Origin: Gordonia oryzae
Lineage (GTDB): Bacteria > Actinomycetota > Actinomycetes > Mycobacteriales > Mycobacteriaceae
Assembly: GCF_003797185.1 (NCBI RefSeq)
Contig: NZ_RKMH01000007.1
Location: 1 to 64,000, forward strand
Direction: 5' to 3'
Length of the DNA stretch: 64,000 nucleotides
The first letter of the stretch is position 1, and every line of letters begins with the position of its first letter. Shown here piece by piece: positions 42,145 to 51,313 of this stretch. The notes beneath the pieces were generated by a model, which saw only the letters and a list, made by a program, of their open reading frames with translations, was not told the origin of the DNA and did not search any database. A program made the translations under genes and the position numbers.

Positions 42145-43461
42145 TCAGCCGACGCCCGCTCCTTCGGGGAACGGCCACGGGTTGGGTTTGCAGACCAGCG
42201 CCGAATTGGCGCGGATGTCCGGATCGAGCGCCATGATGTCCGAGTTGGAGACGCCGAAGGACTGCTGCATCATGATCGGCGCCGGCGCACCGTTGGCCGG
42301 ACACGGGACGTGATGCTCATAACCGATGCCGTGACCGACCTCGTGGTTCACCAGGTATTGCCGGTAGGCGACGTCGTCGCCCTCATAGGGCTGCGCGCCG
42401 CGAATCCAGCGTGCCTCATTAAGAGTGACCCGTTCCTGTGGAGGATAGAAGCACGAGGTCTCCAGTTTGATCTGGTACCCGCAGAGTTCGCGCGTGGTGT
42501 TCGTCGATGTCAGGGACAGCCGCAGATCCGGGTTACCGCGATCGATCCGCCGGAACGACACCTTGCCGTCACCGATCCAGCTCTTGTCGTTGGCCAGCGT
42601 GGCGTCGACCATCTTCGCGAACGCCTGATCGCCGCCGTACTCCGCCGGGATCAAACCGTTCTCGACCTCGACGGTATAGGTGTACACCTGCCCACCACGA
42701 CCGACCTGCGGGGTTGTACCCGGAACGACGTGAAAGGTCGTGCGCCCCACCGTGGTGAATCCACCCCCGCCCGGAAGCGCGCCCGCGGGCAGCTGCGCGG
42801 GCGCGATCGCCCCGGTGGGCGCACCGATCGGCCGGGTCTCCTTGGTGACCTCGGCGTTGCGGGCCGACGGGTCCGGGCCGACCGGCGCGCCCGTAGTGGT
42901 CGTGTTGTCGTCGCGGATCGTGTACACCAGCAGCACGATGGTCAGCACCACCAGAACCGGAATCGCATAGGCACGCCACCCGTAGGTGGCCACGAATCGA
43001 CCAATCGCACTCTGCTTCTTACGCGGCGGGGCGCTGTCGCGGTCGGATCGTGGCCGGCCGTTGTCGTCGGTCGGGTCCCAGCGAGCGCGCAGCGGCTGAT
43101 CCGGAAGAGGGCGCCTGCGAGTCGTCGTCGCAGACCGGGGCCCGGGGGACGACGGCCCGGAGGATGACGGGCCGGTCGGGGGCTGGGCTGTCGGGGGCCC
43201 GGCGGTGCCGACCGGAGGCTGATTCGTACTGTGCTCGCCCGTCCTCGTTGGGGTCTGGGCTGCCCCATACGATCCACCGGGCGCAGACGATCCACCGGGC
43301 GCAGACAATCCACCGGGCCCATACGATCCGGGGGGCGCGAACAATCCACCGGGTGTCTGGTCACCGGCGCGTGGCGCCCGCGGACCGACCTCGGGCGCAC
43401 GGGGCCGCCCCGTCCGGCGCTCCGCGCTCCCCGTTCCCGACGCATCATCTGTGCGGCTCAC
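42145..43461 (-). CDS. DUF3152 membrane-anchored zinc metallopeptidase-like protein
   Basis: A 438-residue protein. A long Pro/Gly/Ser-rich cytoplasmic N-terminus includes an 18-bp DNA repeat array, one membrane segment follows (AIPVLVVLTIVLLVYTI), and the extracytoplasmic domain has the zinc motif HEVGHGIGYEH, an HExxH plus third histidine as in metzincin-like proteases. This is the DUF3152 family (Rv3207c-like). Substrate unknown. The GTG at 43461 has GAGAGGG 8 nt upstream. It is divergent from the tetR gene. Confidence 0.88.
   Translation of the reverse strand: MSRTDDASGTGSAERRTGRPRAPEVGPRAPRAGDQTPGGLFAPPGSYGPGGLSAPGGSSAPGGSYGAAQTPTRTGEHSTNQPPVGTAGPPTAQPPTGPSSSGPSSPGPRSATTTRRRPLPDQPLRARWDPTDDNGRPRSDRDSAPPRKKQSAIGRFVATYGWRAYAIPVLVVLTIVLLVYTIRDDNTTTTGAPVGPDPSARNAEVTKETRPIGAPTGAIAPAQLPAGALPGGGGFTTVGRTTFHVVPGTTPQVGRGGQVYTYTVEVENGLIPAEYGGDQAFAKMVDATLANDKSWIGDGKVSFRRIDRGNPDLRLSLTSTNTTRELCGYQIKLETSCFYPPQERVTLNEARWIRGAQPYEGDDVAYRQYLVNHEVGHGIGYEHHVPCPANGAPAPIMMQQSFGVSNSDIMALDPDIRANSALVCKPNPWPFPEGAGVG
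43271..43360. repeat. 18-bp coding tandem repeat, five copies
   Basis: gatccaccgggcgcagac at 43271-43288 and 43289-43306 are identical. Three diverged copies follow to 43360. On the minus strand they encode hexapeptides of the type SAPGGS in the N-terminal tail of the DUF3152 protein. Confidence 0.9.
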
Positions 43462-43568
43462 GGTTCACACCCTCTCACAGAACCGGCTCATACCACGTGC
43501 GACATCACACGACCTCACCGAAGGCTGTGAATTCACTTGTCCGATCCACGCGATTCGTGGGTCAGTAG

Positions 43569-44294
<726 letters not shown>

Positions 44295-44300
44295 GACGAA

Positions 44301-44334
44301 AGAACGCACCGAGCCAACCTGCTCGATGCGTTCT
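44301..44334. terminator. Bidirectional hairpin between tetR and the DUF3107 gene
   Basis: agaacgca-c-cgagc pairs with gctcg-a-tgcgttct: 8 plus 5 base pairs with one mismatch and a 6-nt loop, between two convergent genes. Short pyrimidine tracts flank it on both strands. Confidence 0.75.
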
Positions 44335-44357
44335 TCTCGGGTTGTGCCGGCAACCGG

Positions 44358-44588
44358 TCAGGACCCGAAGCCGACCCGTCGGTTCTCCGCGGCGCCGACC
44401 TCGACATAGGCGATCTTGGCAGCCGGCACAAGGTAGCGCGCACCACGCTCGTCGGTGAGCGAGAGCAGCGGCTCCTTGCCGGTCAGCACGGCCTCGACGG
44501 CCGCGAACGCCTTGTCACTCTCCAGCGGAGACTGGATCGACAGTTCGCGAGGGCTGTCGGTGATACCGATCTTCACTTCAATGGTCAT
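44358..44588 (-). CDS. DUF3107 family protein
   Basis: A 76-residue acidic protein starting MTIEVKIGITDSPRELSI, with ALLSL-like and GARYLVPAAKIAYVEVG segments. This is the short actinobacterial DUF3107 family (Rv3208A, TB9.4), function unknown. The ATG at 44588 has AAGGG 5 nt upstream; the GTG at 44594 lies inside that ribosome site and is rejected. Confidence 0.9.
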   Translation of the reverse strand: MTIEVKIGITDSPRELSIQSPLESDKAFAAVEAVLTGKEPLLSLTDERGARYLVPAAKIAYVEVGAAENRRVGFGS

Positions 44589-44734
44589 GGCCACCCTTCT
44601 GTGTGGAAACCTCGTGCGTCCACGCCGACGGACGAGACGCCGAGTGCCTGCCGCACAAGGCTAGTCCAGCGATCGCGGTGACCCGTACTGGCTCCGCTCA
44701 CAGCGAAAAGCGCCGATCTCCGCCCCAGGCCCGA

Positions 44735-45424
44735 TCAGCCCAAACCCATGTCGGACATTCGCTCGGCGTGCCGTGCGGTGATCGAGTCGAAGAAGTCGGC
44801 GACACCGTTGAGAGAAGCGGCCCCCGAGAACAGCAGGTCGGTCACGCCCTCCTCAGCCGCGAGGACCCACTGAGCGTGCGTGACCGCCTCACCGAGCAGA
44901 CGTCGGCCCCACAGCGTCAACGGCGAGCGCAGCGCCGGATCGGCGGCGATCGCGGCCGTGACCTGCTCCCGAGCGAACTGGGAGTTCCCGGTCTCGGCCA
45001 TCACCGCGGCAACCACCCGCTGGGCGACCGGCGGCATCATCTCGGAGAGCTCGGTGTAGAAGTCGGCGGCCAGTCCGTCGCCGACATATGCCTTCACCAG
45101 TGCCTCGAGCCAAGTCCGTGGGGTGGTCGCGCGGTGGTACTGGTCGAAGACGGCGCGATAACGCTCGACCGAGTCGGCGGGATCGAGCCCGCGGCGCGAC
45201 ACCTGCTCGGCGAGCAATTCGAAGTGCGCAATCTCCGAGGCCGCCATCCGCGCGATGGCGATCCCGCTGGGAATGTCGGGGGCCATCGAGGATTCGTCTA
45301 TCAGCCGGTAGAACGCGGCGTACTCGCCGGCGAGGAGCACCGCGAAGAGCTTGCCGACGGCCCGGTCCTCCTCGTCGTCGGGGCTTGCCGGGAGGGGTTC
45401 GGGCGAGGCGGTGGGCGACGACAT
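44735..45424 (-). CDS. Ferritin-like fold protein (tRNA-modifying MiaE-type family)
   Basis: A 229-residue, all-helical protein. Metal-ligand-like residues occur in LLAGEYAAFYRLIDES, MAASEIAHFELLAEQV and a second set around VVAAVMAETGNSQFAREQV and THAQWVLAAEEGV, a ferritin-like di-iron pattern. It matches the conserved Rv3210c-type protein. The reaction is unknown; MiaE kinship is inferred only from the fold. The ATG at 45424 follows TACCAT by 6 nt; the much longer frame to 46075 is antisense to rhlE. Confidence 0.8.
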   Translation of the reverse strand: MSSPTASPEPLPASPDDEEDRAVGKLFAVLLAGEYAAFYRLIDESSMAPDIPSGIAIARMAASEIAHFELLAEQVSRRGLDPADSVERYRAVFDQYHRATTPRTWLEALVKAYVGDGLAADFYTELSEMMPPVAQRVVAAVMAETGNSQFAREQVTAAIAADPALRSPLTLWGRRLLGEAVTHAQWVLAAEEGVTDLLFSGAASLNGVADFFDSITARHAERMSDMGLG

Positions 45425-45430
45425 GCCCCG

Positions 45431-45436
45431 ATGGTA
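45431..45436 (-). promoter_or_regulatory. -10 element TACCAT, leaderless promoter of the ferritin-like gene
   Basis: TACCAT, 6 nt (cggggc), then the ATG at 45424. Confidence 0.55.
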
Positions 45437-45471
45437 ACGGTCGCACGTGCAGGCGGCCGATGAGCACCACG

Positions 45472-45789
45472 TACACTCGTGGACGGTGTGGTCGGCGAAC
45501 GCCGGTCGTCCATCCACGTGAAGGCAGCCTTCCGGCGCCCTCCGCGAGTGCGACGCCGGGGGGTTCTCACACTCGGAGCCCGTCGGAATACACCGACTCC
45601 TCGCAGACCACCCGGACATTGCGCGCGCACTGCCGAGCCCACCCGCTCGCCCGACGCGACCCTGGCGGTCGCGCGGCGAACGCGAACCACCGGGGAGTTC
45701 CGAGAACCACTCGACCCGGTGCCACTCGCAGGATTCGTGGAGCCTTTCGTGCGCGCTCGAGCGATACACGAAAGGCACACGCACCACCC
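45472..45789 (+). promoter_or_regulatory. Long 5' leader of the RhlE helicase gene
   Basis: TACACT at 45472-45477 is a good -10 for the plus strand, which would start the transcript near 45484 and leave a leader of about 305 nt. No supported gene lies in it. DEAD-box helicase genes often have long, structured, autoregulated leaders; here that is inference. The coding start has no strong Shine-Dalgarno. Confidence 0.45.
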
Positions 45790-47442
45790 ATGAGCACTCC
45801 CGAACTCCAGACCGATGAGGTCCAGACGACCATCGTCGACGAAGAGCACACCTCCCCGACCTTCGCCGACCTCGGCGTGGACGAGCACATCGTGTCGGCA
45901 CTCGCCGACGACGGCAAGGCCCGCACCTTCGCCATCCAGGAACTGACGCTGCCACTTGCCCTCGGCGGCAGCGATCTGATCGGTCAGGCCCGTACCGGTA
46001 TGGGCAAGACCCTTGGTTTCGGCGTTCCCCTTCTGCATCGTCTCGTCCATCCCGAGCAGTCAGGGATGCGACCACTGGACAACACCCCGCGCGCGCTGGT
46101 GATCGTGCCGACCCGCGAGTTGTGCCTGCAGGTGACCGGCGATCTGGAGGTGGCCGCCAAGAAACTGGTCGTCACCCTGCCGAGCCCGGATCCACTCGAG
46201 GGCGACGACACACCCGCCCCGAAGCGCCAGCGTCGCCCACTGAAAATCACCTCGATCTACGGTGGACGCCCCTACGAGTCGCAGATCGCGGATCTCCGTG
46301 CGGGCGTCGACGTGGTCGTCGGCACCCCGGGGCGTCTGCTCGACCTCGCCCAGCAGGGTCACCTCATCCTGGGCAAGGTCGCGGTACTCGTACTCGACGA
46401 GGCCGACGAGATGCTCGATCTCGGCTTCTTGCCCGACATCGAACGCATCATGGCCACGCTGCCCGACCAGAAGCAGACCATGTTGTTCTCGGCGACGATG
46501 CCTGGGCCGATCGTCACCCTCGCACGCACCTTCCTCAAGCAGCCCACCCACATCCGCGCCGAACACGCCAACGACTCGGCCGTCCACGAGCGAACCACCC
46601 AGTACGTCTACCGGGCGCACGCACTGGACAAGGCCGAACTCGTCGCACGCATCTTGCAGGCGGAGGGTCGCGGGGCGAGCATGATCTTCACGCGTACCAA
46701 GCGGACCGCGCAGAAGGTTGCCGACGATCTCGCTGAGCGAGGGTTCTCCGTCGGCGCGGTCCACGGTGACCTCGGCCAGGTGGCCCGCGAGAAGGCCCTG
46801 AAGAAGTTCCGCACCGGTGCGATCGACGTGCTCGTCGCCACCGACGTCGCCGCACGCGGCATCGACATCGATGACGTCACCCACGTCATCAACTACCAGT
46901 GCCCCGAGGACGACAAGACCTATGTGCACCGCATCGGCCGGACCGGCCGCGCCGGACGCACCGGGATCGCAGTCACCCTCGTCGACTGGGACGAACTGCA
47001 CCGGTGGGAACTGATCAACACCGCCCTGCAACTCGGTGTGCCCGAACCGGCCGAGACCTACTCGACCTCCGAGCACCTGCGCAACGAACTGTCCATCCCG
47101 GAGTCGGCGACCGGACGGATCACCACTCCCCGACGCAGCTCGGCCGACGGCGAGGACGAACGCACCGAGCGCCGCGAGCGACCCGCCCGCAGTTCTCGCA
47201 CGCGCCGCCGAACCCGCGGCGGTCAGGCGGTCGACGCGGACGGCAAGCCGAACACCAGTGTCGCTGCCGCGACGACGGCCGACACCGACGAAGTACCGGC
47301 CGACGGCAAGGGCTCAGCCGACCCGGAGCCGGCCACCGACGCCGGTGACGCTCCCCGCAAGCGGCGACGCCGCCGTGGCGGCACCCGGCGTCGCGGTGGG
47401 CAGAACGCGCCGGCCACCTCGGACACCGGCGCCTCGGAGTAG
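45790..47442 (+). CDS. rhlE: DEAD-box RNA helicase RhlE
   Basis: A 550-residue RNA helicase. The Q-motif region is TFADLGVDEHIV to FAIQELTLPLAL, motif I is ARTGMGKT (67-74), motif II is VLDEADEML, motif III is FSATMPG, and motif VI is HRIGRTGRAGR. The C-terminal tail is basic and glycine rich (KRRRRRGGTRRRGGQ), as in RNA-binding extensions. It should remodel RNA during ribosome assembly or cold stress. ATG 45790 gives the normal N-terminus; the open frame back to 45088 is unsupported. Matches Rv3211. Confidence 0.95.
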   Translation: MSTPELQTDEVQTTIVDEEHTSPTFADLGVDEHIVSALADDGKARTFAIQELTLPLALGGSDLIGQARTGMGKTLGFGVPLLHRLVHPEQSGMRPLDNTPRALVIVPTRELCLQVTGDLEVAAKKLVVTLPSPDPLEGDDTPAPKRQRRPLKITSIYGGRPYESQIADLRAGVDVVVGTPGRLLDLAQQGHLILGKVAVLVLDEADEMLDLGFLPDIERIMATLPDQKQTMLFSATMPGPIVTLARTFLKQPTHIRAEHANDSAVHERTTQYVYRAHALDKAELVARILQAEGRGASMIFTRTKRTAQKVADDLAERGFSVGAVHGDLGQVAREKALKKFRTGAIDVLVATDVAARGIDIDDVTHVINYQCPEDDKTYVHRIGRTGRAGRTGIAVTLVDWDELHRWELINTALQLGVPEPAETYSTSEHLRNELSIPESATGRITTPRRSSADGEDERTERRERPARSSRTRRRTRGGQAVDADGKPNTSVAAATTADTDEVPADGKGSADPEPATDAGDAPRKRRRRRGGTRRRGGQNAPATSDTGASE

Positions 47443-47564
47443 AGTCCACCGGACCTGCCGACGCGCAGCCGCGACGAGGAGTATTCGAGATCAGCACGTC
47501 GACCCCATCCCGGAAGCCGCCGGCGCGTCGGGTAACTCCGGAGCGACGCACCCGCGTCGACTTC

Positions 47565-48791
47565 GTGGTGAGCCTGGTCATCGTCGTCGCACTCGTGGTG
47601 ACGGGGACCATCGTCTGGTGGATCAGTCCCGCCCGGACCACCAACAGCGTCACTGCAAGTACGACTCCCCCGACGATCACCCCGGCGACGAGCGTGCCCG
47701 AGGCCTTCGCCTCACGGTGGTCCGCAGAGTCCGGGGCCACCGACGTACCGGCAATCACCGCGTCGACCATCGTGACCGCCGACGGCGGGACGGTCGCCGG
47801 TCACGACCCCTCCTCCGGCCGGGTCGTATGGCGATACTCGCGTGACTCCGCGCTCTGCACCGCCGCGGCCGCGTGGCCCGGCAGCGTCAATGAGGTGCTT
47901 GCGGTGTATCGCAATTCGCGCGGCTGCTCGGAGGTGACCGCGCTCGACGGTTCGACCGGTGCCCGTAAGGGCGCGCGCACCAGCGATGCCGACGGCACCC
48001 TGCACCTGATCACCGATTCCGGCTACGTTCTGGCACAGGGGCCCGGCCGTCTGGAGACGTGGGGATCGAACATGGTGCGCGGCATCGAATACGGACGCGT
48101 GACCGCTCCGGTCAAACCTGGCGTGCAGCCCGGCCGCACCGACTGCCACCTGTATTCGTCGGCGATCTCGGGCGATCGGGTCGCGGTCATCGAACGATGC
48201 ACGGGCGATGCCGGATACCGACTGACGGTGCTCGGTGCGCTACTCGACAGCAACGAGCAGCTGACCCAGTACGGGTCGTCACTCATCACCGATAGGGCGT
48301 CGGCCGACCCACCGGACCTGATCGCGATGAGCACCTCTGGGATCGCGGTCTACGACGGCGGCACCAACGGCAGCGGCCCCACGCCCGCCACCCCGAGAAT
48401 CCGCCTGTTCACCGCCGACGGCGCCGCCGGCCCATCGAGCGAGGTCAAGGGATCACCGCAACCCCCGGCCGACAGCGTCGCCACGTTCTCCTCGGGGCTG
48501 ATCACTTACTACACCGGCCAGGCCACCGTGGTCCTGGACGCGCAATCGCTGCGCCCGCGCTATCAGATCCCGGCCGCTCTCGGTCCCGGTGAGGTGATGG
48601 CCGGTCAGTTGTTGCTGCCGAGTCCATCGGGTATCACCGTCCGCGATCCCGCCGACGGCGCTCCCATCCGCACCATCGCCCTGCCGCGACACTCCGTGGC
48701 CAACGGTACGACGGTGATCCTGCGTGTCCTCGGCGATCTCGTGGTCGTGCAGCGCGGAGCGCAGCTGGAGGTCCTCGGGCCGCAGGTGTGA
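47565..48791 (+). CDS. Membrane-anchored PQQ-like beta-propeller protein (Rv3212-like)
   Basis: One membrane segment at the very start (VSLVIVVALVVTGTIVWW), then an extracytoplasmic domain with propeller-like blades such as GGTVAGHDPSSGRVVWRYSR and SEVTALDGSTGARKGA. Four cysteines may form two disulfides. Function unknown. GTG 47565 is the first canonical start, but the in-frame sequence before it (about 47490-47564) encodes a convincing positive-inside tail (RKPPARRVTPERRTRVDF) without any ATG, GTG or TTG. A GAGGAG lies about 10 nt before an ATC at 47490. The true start may therefore be upstream and non-standard. Confidence 0.75.
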   Translation: MVSLVIVVALVVTGTIVWWISPARTTNSVTASTTPPTITPATSVPEAFASRWSAESGATDVPAITASTIVTADGGTVAGHDPSSGRVVWRYSRDSALCTAAAAWPGSVNEVLAVYRNSRGCSEVTALDGSTGARKGARTSDADGTLHLITDSGYVLAQGPGRLETWGSNMVRGIEYGRVTAPVKPGVQPGRTDCHLYSSAISGDRVAVIERCTGDAGYRLTVLGALLDSNEQLTQYGSSLITDRASADPPDLIAMSTSGIAVYDGGTNGSGPTPATPRIRLFTADGAAGPSSEVKGSPQPPADSVATFSSGLITYYTGQATVVLDAQSLRPRYQIPAALGPGEVMAGQLLLPSPSGITVRDPADGAPIRTIALPRHSVANGTTVILRVLGDLVVVQRGAQLEVLGPQV

Positions 48792-48815
48792 TACCCCGAC
48801 CTCAGCAACGACGGT

Positions 48816-49607
48816 TCAGGCAAGGTCGGCGGTAGGCACGTCGCCGCCACCGTCCCAGTACTTCCAGAGGTTCTCGGCGAGTTCGCGATATGCTGTGGCG
48901 CCCTTGTTCTTTCGGCCCCGCATCACCGACGCACCGGATGCCGACGCCTCGGCGAAACGCACCGTGCGCGGGATCGGCGGGTCAAGGACGGGCAGGCCGT
49001 AGCGGTCGGAGACATCCGAGAGCACATCTCGACTGTGGGTGGTGCGCGCGTCATAGAGAGTCGCCACGGCGCCCAGCATCGTCAGCCCCGGGTTGGTGAT
49101 CTGCTGGACCTCGGTGACGGTGCGCATGAGTTGCCCGACGCCCCGGTGCGCTAGCGTCTCGCACTGCAGGGGCACGATCACCTCGTCGGCGGCGGTGAGC
49201 CCGTTGAGGGTCAGTACACCCAGCGACGGCGGGCAGTCGATAAGGATCACGTCGAAATCCTCGGCGACCTCGGCCAGCGCCCGTTTCAACGCGTACTCCC
49301 GGCCGGGGCGCATCAGCAACAGTGCCTCGGCCCCGGCAAGGTCGATCGTCGCGGGCAGCAGGGTGACGTTATCGCTCGTGTCGAGCAGAACGTCCGCGAT
49401 CTCCTCGTCGCCGAGCAGCACGTCGTGCACCGACGACTGCAACTGATCCGGATCGTGACCGAGTGAAAACGTAAGACACCCTTGCGGATCCAGATCCACA
49501 ACGAGCACCGACGAGTCCAGGTCCGCCAGCGCCGCCCCCAACGACGCGACCGTCGTGGTCTTGGCCACCCCACCCTTTTGGTTCGCAACCGCAAGCAAGC
49601 GCGTCAT
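48816..49607 (-). CDS. ParA/Soj-family ATPase
   Basis: A 263-residue Walker-type ATPase. The deviant Walker A is NQKGGVAKTTT (about 9-19), Walker A' follows in VLVVDLDPQGCLTFSLG, and Walker B is DVILIDCPPSLGVLTLNGL. It is related to chromosome or plasmid partition ATPases but is not next to a parB; it matches Rv3213c. Role is probably positioning of some cellular cargo. The ATG at 49607 follows TACAGT by 6 nt; the longer frame to 50012 is not supported. Confidence 0.9.
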   Translation of the reverse strand: MTRLLAVANQKGGVAKTTTVASLGAALADLDSSVLVVDLDPQGCLTFSLGHDPDQLQSSVHDVLLGDEEIADVLLDTSDNVTLLPATIDLAGAEALLLMRPGREYALKRALAEVAEDFDVILIDCPPSLGVLTLNGLTAADEVIVPLQCETLAHRGVGQLMRTVTEVQQITNPGLTMLGAVATLYDARTTHSRDVLSDVSDRYGLPVLDPPIPRTVRFAEASASGASVMRGRKNKGATAYRELAENLWKYWDGGGDVPTADLA

Positions 49608-49613
49608 GGGTCC

Positions 49614-49619
49614 ACTGTA
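49614..49619 (-). promoter_or_regulatory. -10 element TACAGT, leaderless promoter of the parA-like gene
   Basis: TACAGT, 6 nt (ggaccc), then the ATG at 49607. Confidence 0.55.
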
Positions 49620-49702
49620 AGGCGTTACCCGGGCAAATACCGTGCGCCGACACGTACCCCACCGTGGGCCGCCGCGACGCGAGGGGCCGCCGCGATGTGC
49701 GG

Positions 49703-50278
49703 TTACTGCTTGCGCCCTCGTTGGCCTCGCGTCGTGCGCTCGGCCGACGATGCGGGTGCAGGCGCGGGCTCCTCCATCTCCAGGTCGCCCGCCAGCCAGC
49801 GGATCGACGCCGGGGTGAACAAGCCCACCAACGTGATGAGTGCGAGAACGGCCAGGGGGACGGCGAACCACAGTTGATGGCTGGTGAACAGGTAGTAGGA
49901 CACCGGTAACAGCAAGATCTGCGCCACCAGCGAGAGAGCACGTCCCCACCGGCGGCCGACGAGTAACGCCACCCCACCGGCGAGCACACCACCGAAGATG
50001 ATCGCGAGCCACAACGCGGTACCGATGCCGTTGAACGCGTCGTGCCGGTCCTCGGTCAGACCGCGCACCACCAAGACGACGGCGATAATCAGGGCCACCA
50101 CTCCCTCGAGGGTCGTCAGCGCCCCCGCCAGCCGAATGGCGGTCGGCGGCCGGTCGGTGTCCGCCGGATCGCGGTGGGACATCGACGCGTCCGACTCGCC
50201 CAGCTCAGTGACCCGTGGCTGGTCATCGCCAGATCGCCGGCCGCGCTGTCCGGCCCCCGGCTCACTGCGTTTGCTCAC
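49703..50278 (-). CDS. Four-helix membrane protein (Rv3217c-like)
   Basis: A 191-residue integral membrane protein. After a basic, hydrophilic N-terminus (SKRSEPGAGQRGRRSGDDQP) come four hydrophobic segments (ALTTLEGVVALIIAVVLVV, ALWLAIIFGGVLAGGVALLV, ALSLVAQILLLPVSYYLF, AVPLAVLALITLVGLF) and a short acidic then basic tail. No catalytic motif is visible. The GTG at 50278 follows TACCCT by 6 nt; the frame to 50620 runs into the divergent DAG kinase gene. Confidence 0.8.
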   Translation of the reverse strand: MSKRSEPGAGQRGRRSGDDQPRVTELGESDASMSHRDPADTDRPPTAIRLAGALTTLEGVVALIIAVVLVVRGLTEDRHDAFNGIGTALWLAIIFGGVLAGGVALLVGRRWGRALSLVAQILLLPVSYYLFTSHQLWFAVPLAVLALITLVGLFTPASIRWLAGDLEMEEPAPAPASSAERTTRGQRGRKQ

Positions 50279-50284
50279 CCTCCC

Positions 50285-50290
50285 AGGGTA
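50285..50290 (-). promoter_or_regulatory. -10 element TACCCT, leaderless promoter of the membrane protein gene
   Basis: TACCCT, 6 nt (gggagg), then GTG 50278. The opposite-strand promoter for the DAG kinase gene is 62 bases away. Confidence 0.5.
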
Positions 50291-50351
50291 AACGGACCGA
50301 CCGCGGGGCTCACAGCGACCGCCCGCCCGACCGCGACGGTCGTCGACCCCA

Positions 50352-50357
50352 TATCCT
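50352..50357 (+). promoter_or_regulatory. -10 element TATCCT, leaderless promoter of the DAG kinase gene
   Basis: TATCCT, 8 nt, then GTG 50366. Confidence 0.5.
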
Positions 50358-50365
50358 CGGGTGTC

Positions 50366-51313
50366 GTGCGCGTCATGCTCATCGTCAATCCATTCGCCAC
50401 CGCAACCAGCCCCGCGGGCCGCGACGCCCTCGTCAACACCCTGAGCGCACACTTCCCCGTCGACGTCGAGCACACCACCCACCGCGGACACGCAGGTGAA
50501 CTCGGTGCGCGTGCGGTGGCGGAGAACTACGACGCGGTGATCGTGCACGGTGGCGACGGTTCGGTCAACGAGACGGTCAACGGACTGCTTGGTCCTCCCG
50601 GCCACACCCCGCCGGCCCACCTGCCCGCCCTGGCCGTGATTCCCGGTGGCAGCGCCAACGTGTTTTCCCGCACACTCGGCATAGATCCCGATCCGTTGCA
50701 GGCGACCCGTCAGATCATCGATCTACTCGACCGTGACAGTCACCGGCGAATCGGCCTCGGCCACTCGGCCGATCGATGGTTCCTGTTCAACGCAGGTATG
50801 GGGATGGACGCGATCATCGTGCACGCGATGGAGGACAAGCGGCACGCGGGCAAGCCCGCCACCCCCGGTCGCTACCTCTGGACGACCATCACCAGCTTCC
50901 TTCGAAATGCCAGTGGCACAGCCAGTTTCACGGTCACCGCAGCGGGTCATGATCCGAGGACCGGCGTGCGGTTCGCCTTCGTCTCCAACTCCAGCCCGTG
51001 GACCTACCTCGGCCGACGCGAGATCCGGATCAATCCGAGCACCGGCTTCGACACCCGCCTCGGCGTCTTCGCCGCGACGTCGACCGGCGTGCTGCGGAAT
51101 CTGCCGCTGGCAACGCGTCTGCTCGCCCAACGCAATCCCAAGGCGCGCCATCTCTTCCGCGACGATGACGTGGCGTGGGTCACGTTCGCAGCGACCGAAC
51201 CGGTGGATGTGCAAATGGACGGCGACTATATCGGCGCCTACACAGATATCCGATTCGATCATCAACGCGACGCGCTCGACGTGGTCGCACCCGCACCGTC
51301 CCCGGCGCCCTGA
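50366..51313 (+). CDS. Diacylglycerol/sphingosine kinase-like lipid kinase
   Basis: A 315-residue DAGK-catalytic-domain protein. It has the start VMLIVNPFATATSPAGRDAL, the ATP-binding VHGGDGSVNETVNGLL (about 64-79), and ALAVIPGGSANVFSRTLGI (about 92-110), then a C-terminal beta-rich domain with PVDVQMDGDYIG. It likely phosphorylates a lipid such as diacylglycerol for recycling to phosphatidic acid. The GTG at 50366 fits the family N-terminus. Matches Rv3218. Confidence 0.9.
   Translation: MRVMLIVNPFATATSPAGRDALVNTLSAHFPVDVEHTTHRGHAGELGARAVAENYDAVIVHGGDGSVNETVNGLLGPPGHTPPAHLPALAVIPGGSANVFSRTLGIDPDPLQATRQIIDLLDRDSHRRIGLGHSADRWFLFNAGMGMDAIIVHAMEDKRHAGKPATPGRYLWTTITSFLRNASGTASFTVTAAGHDPRTGVRFAFVSNSSPWTYLGRREIRINPSTGFDTRLGVFAATSTGVLRNLPLATRLLAQRNPKARHLFRDDDVAWVTFAATEPVDVQMDGDYIGAYTDIRFDHQRDALDVVAPAPSPAP

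Noticed and set aside
45088..45789. Long N-terminal extension of RhlE
   Set aside because: The residues are arginine/proline noise overlapping the ferritin-like gene and its promoter; the family start is at 45790.
45425..46075. N-terminal extension of the ferritin-like gene
   Set aside because: It is antisense to rhlE and its leader; a leaderless promoter marks the start at 45424.
48816..49607. Chromosome parABS locus
   Set aside because: The ParA-like gene has no adjacent parB and no parS-like repeats; the neighbours match the Rv3213c context instead.
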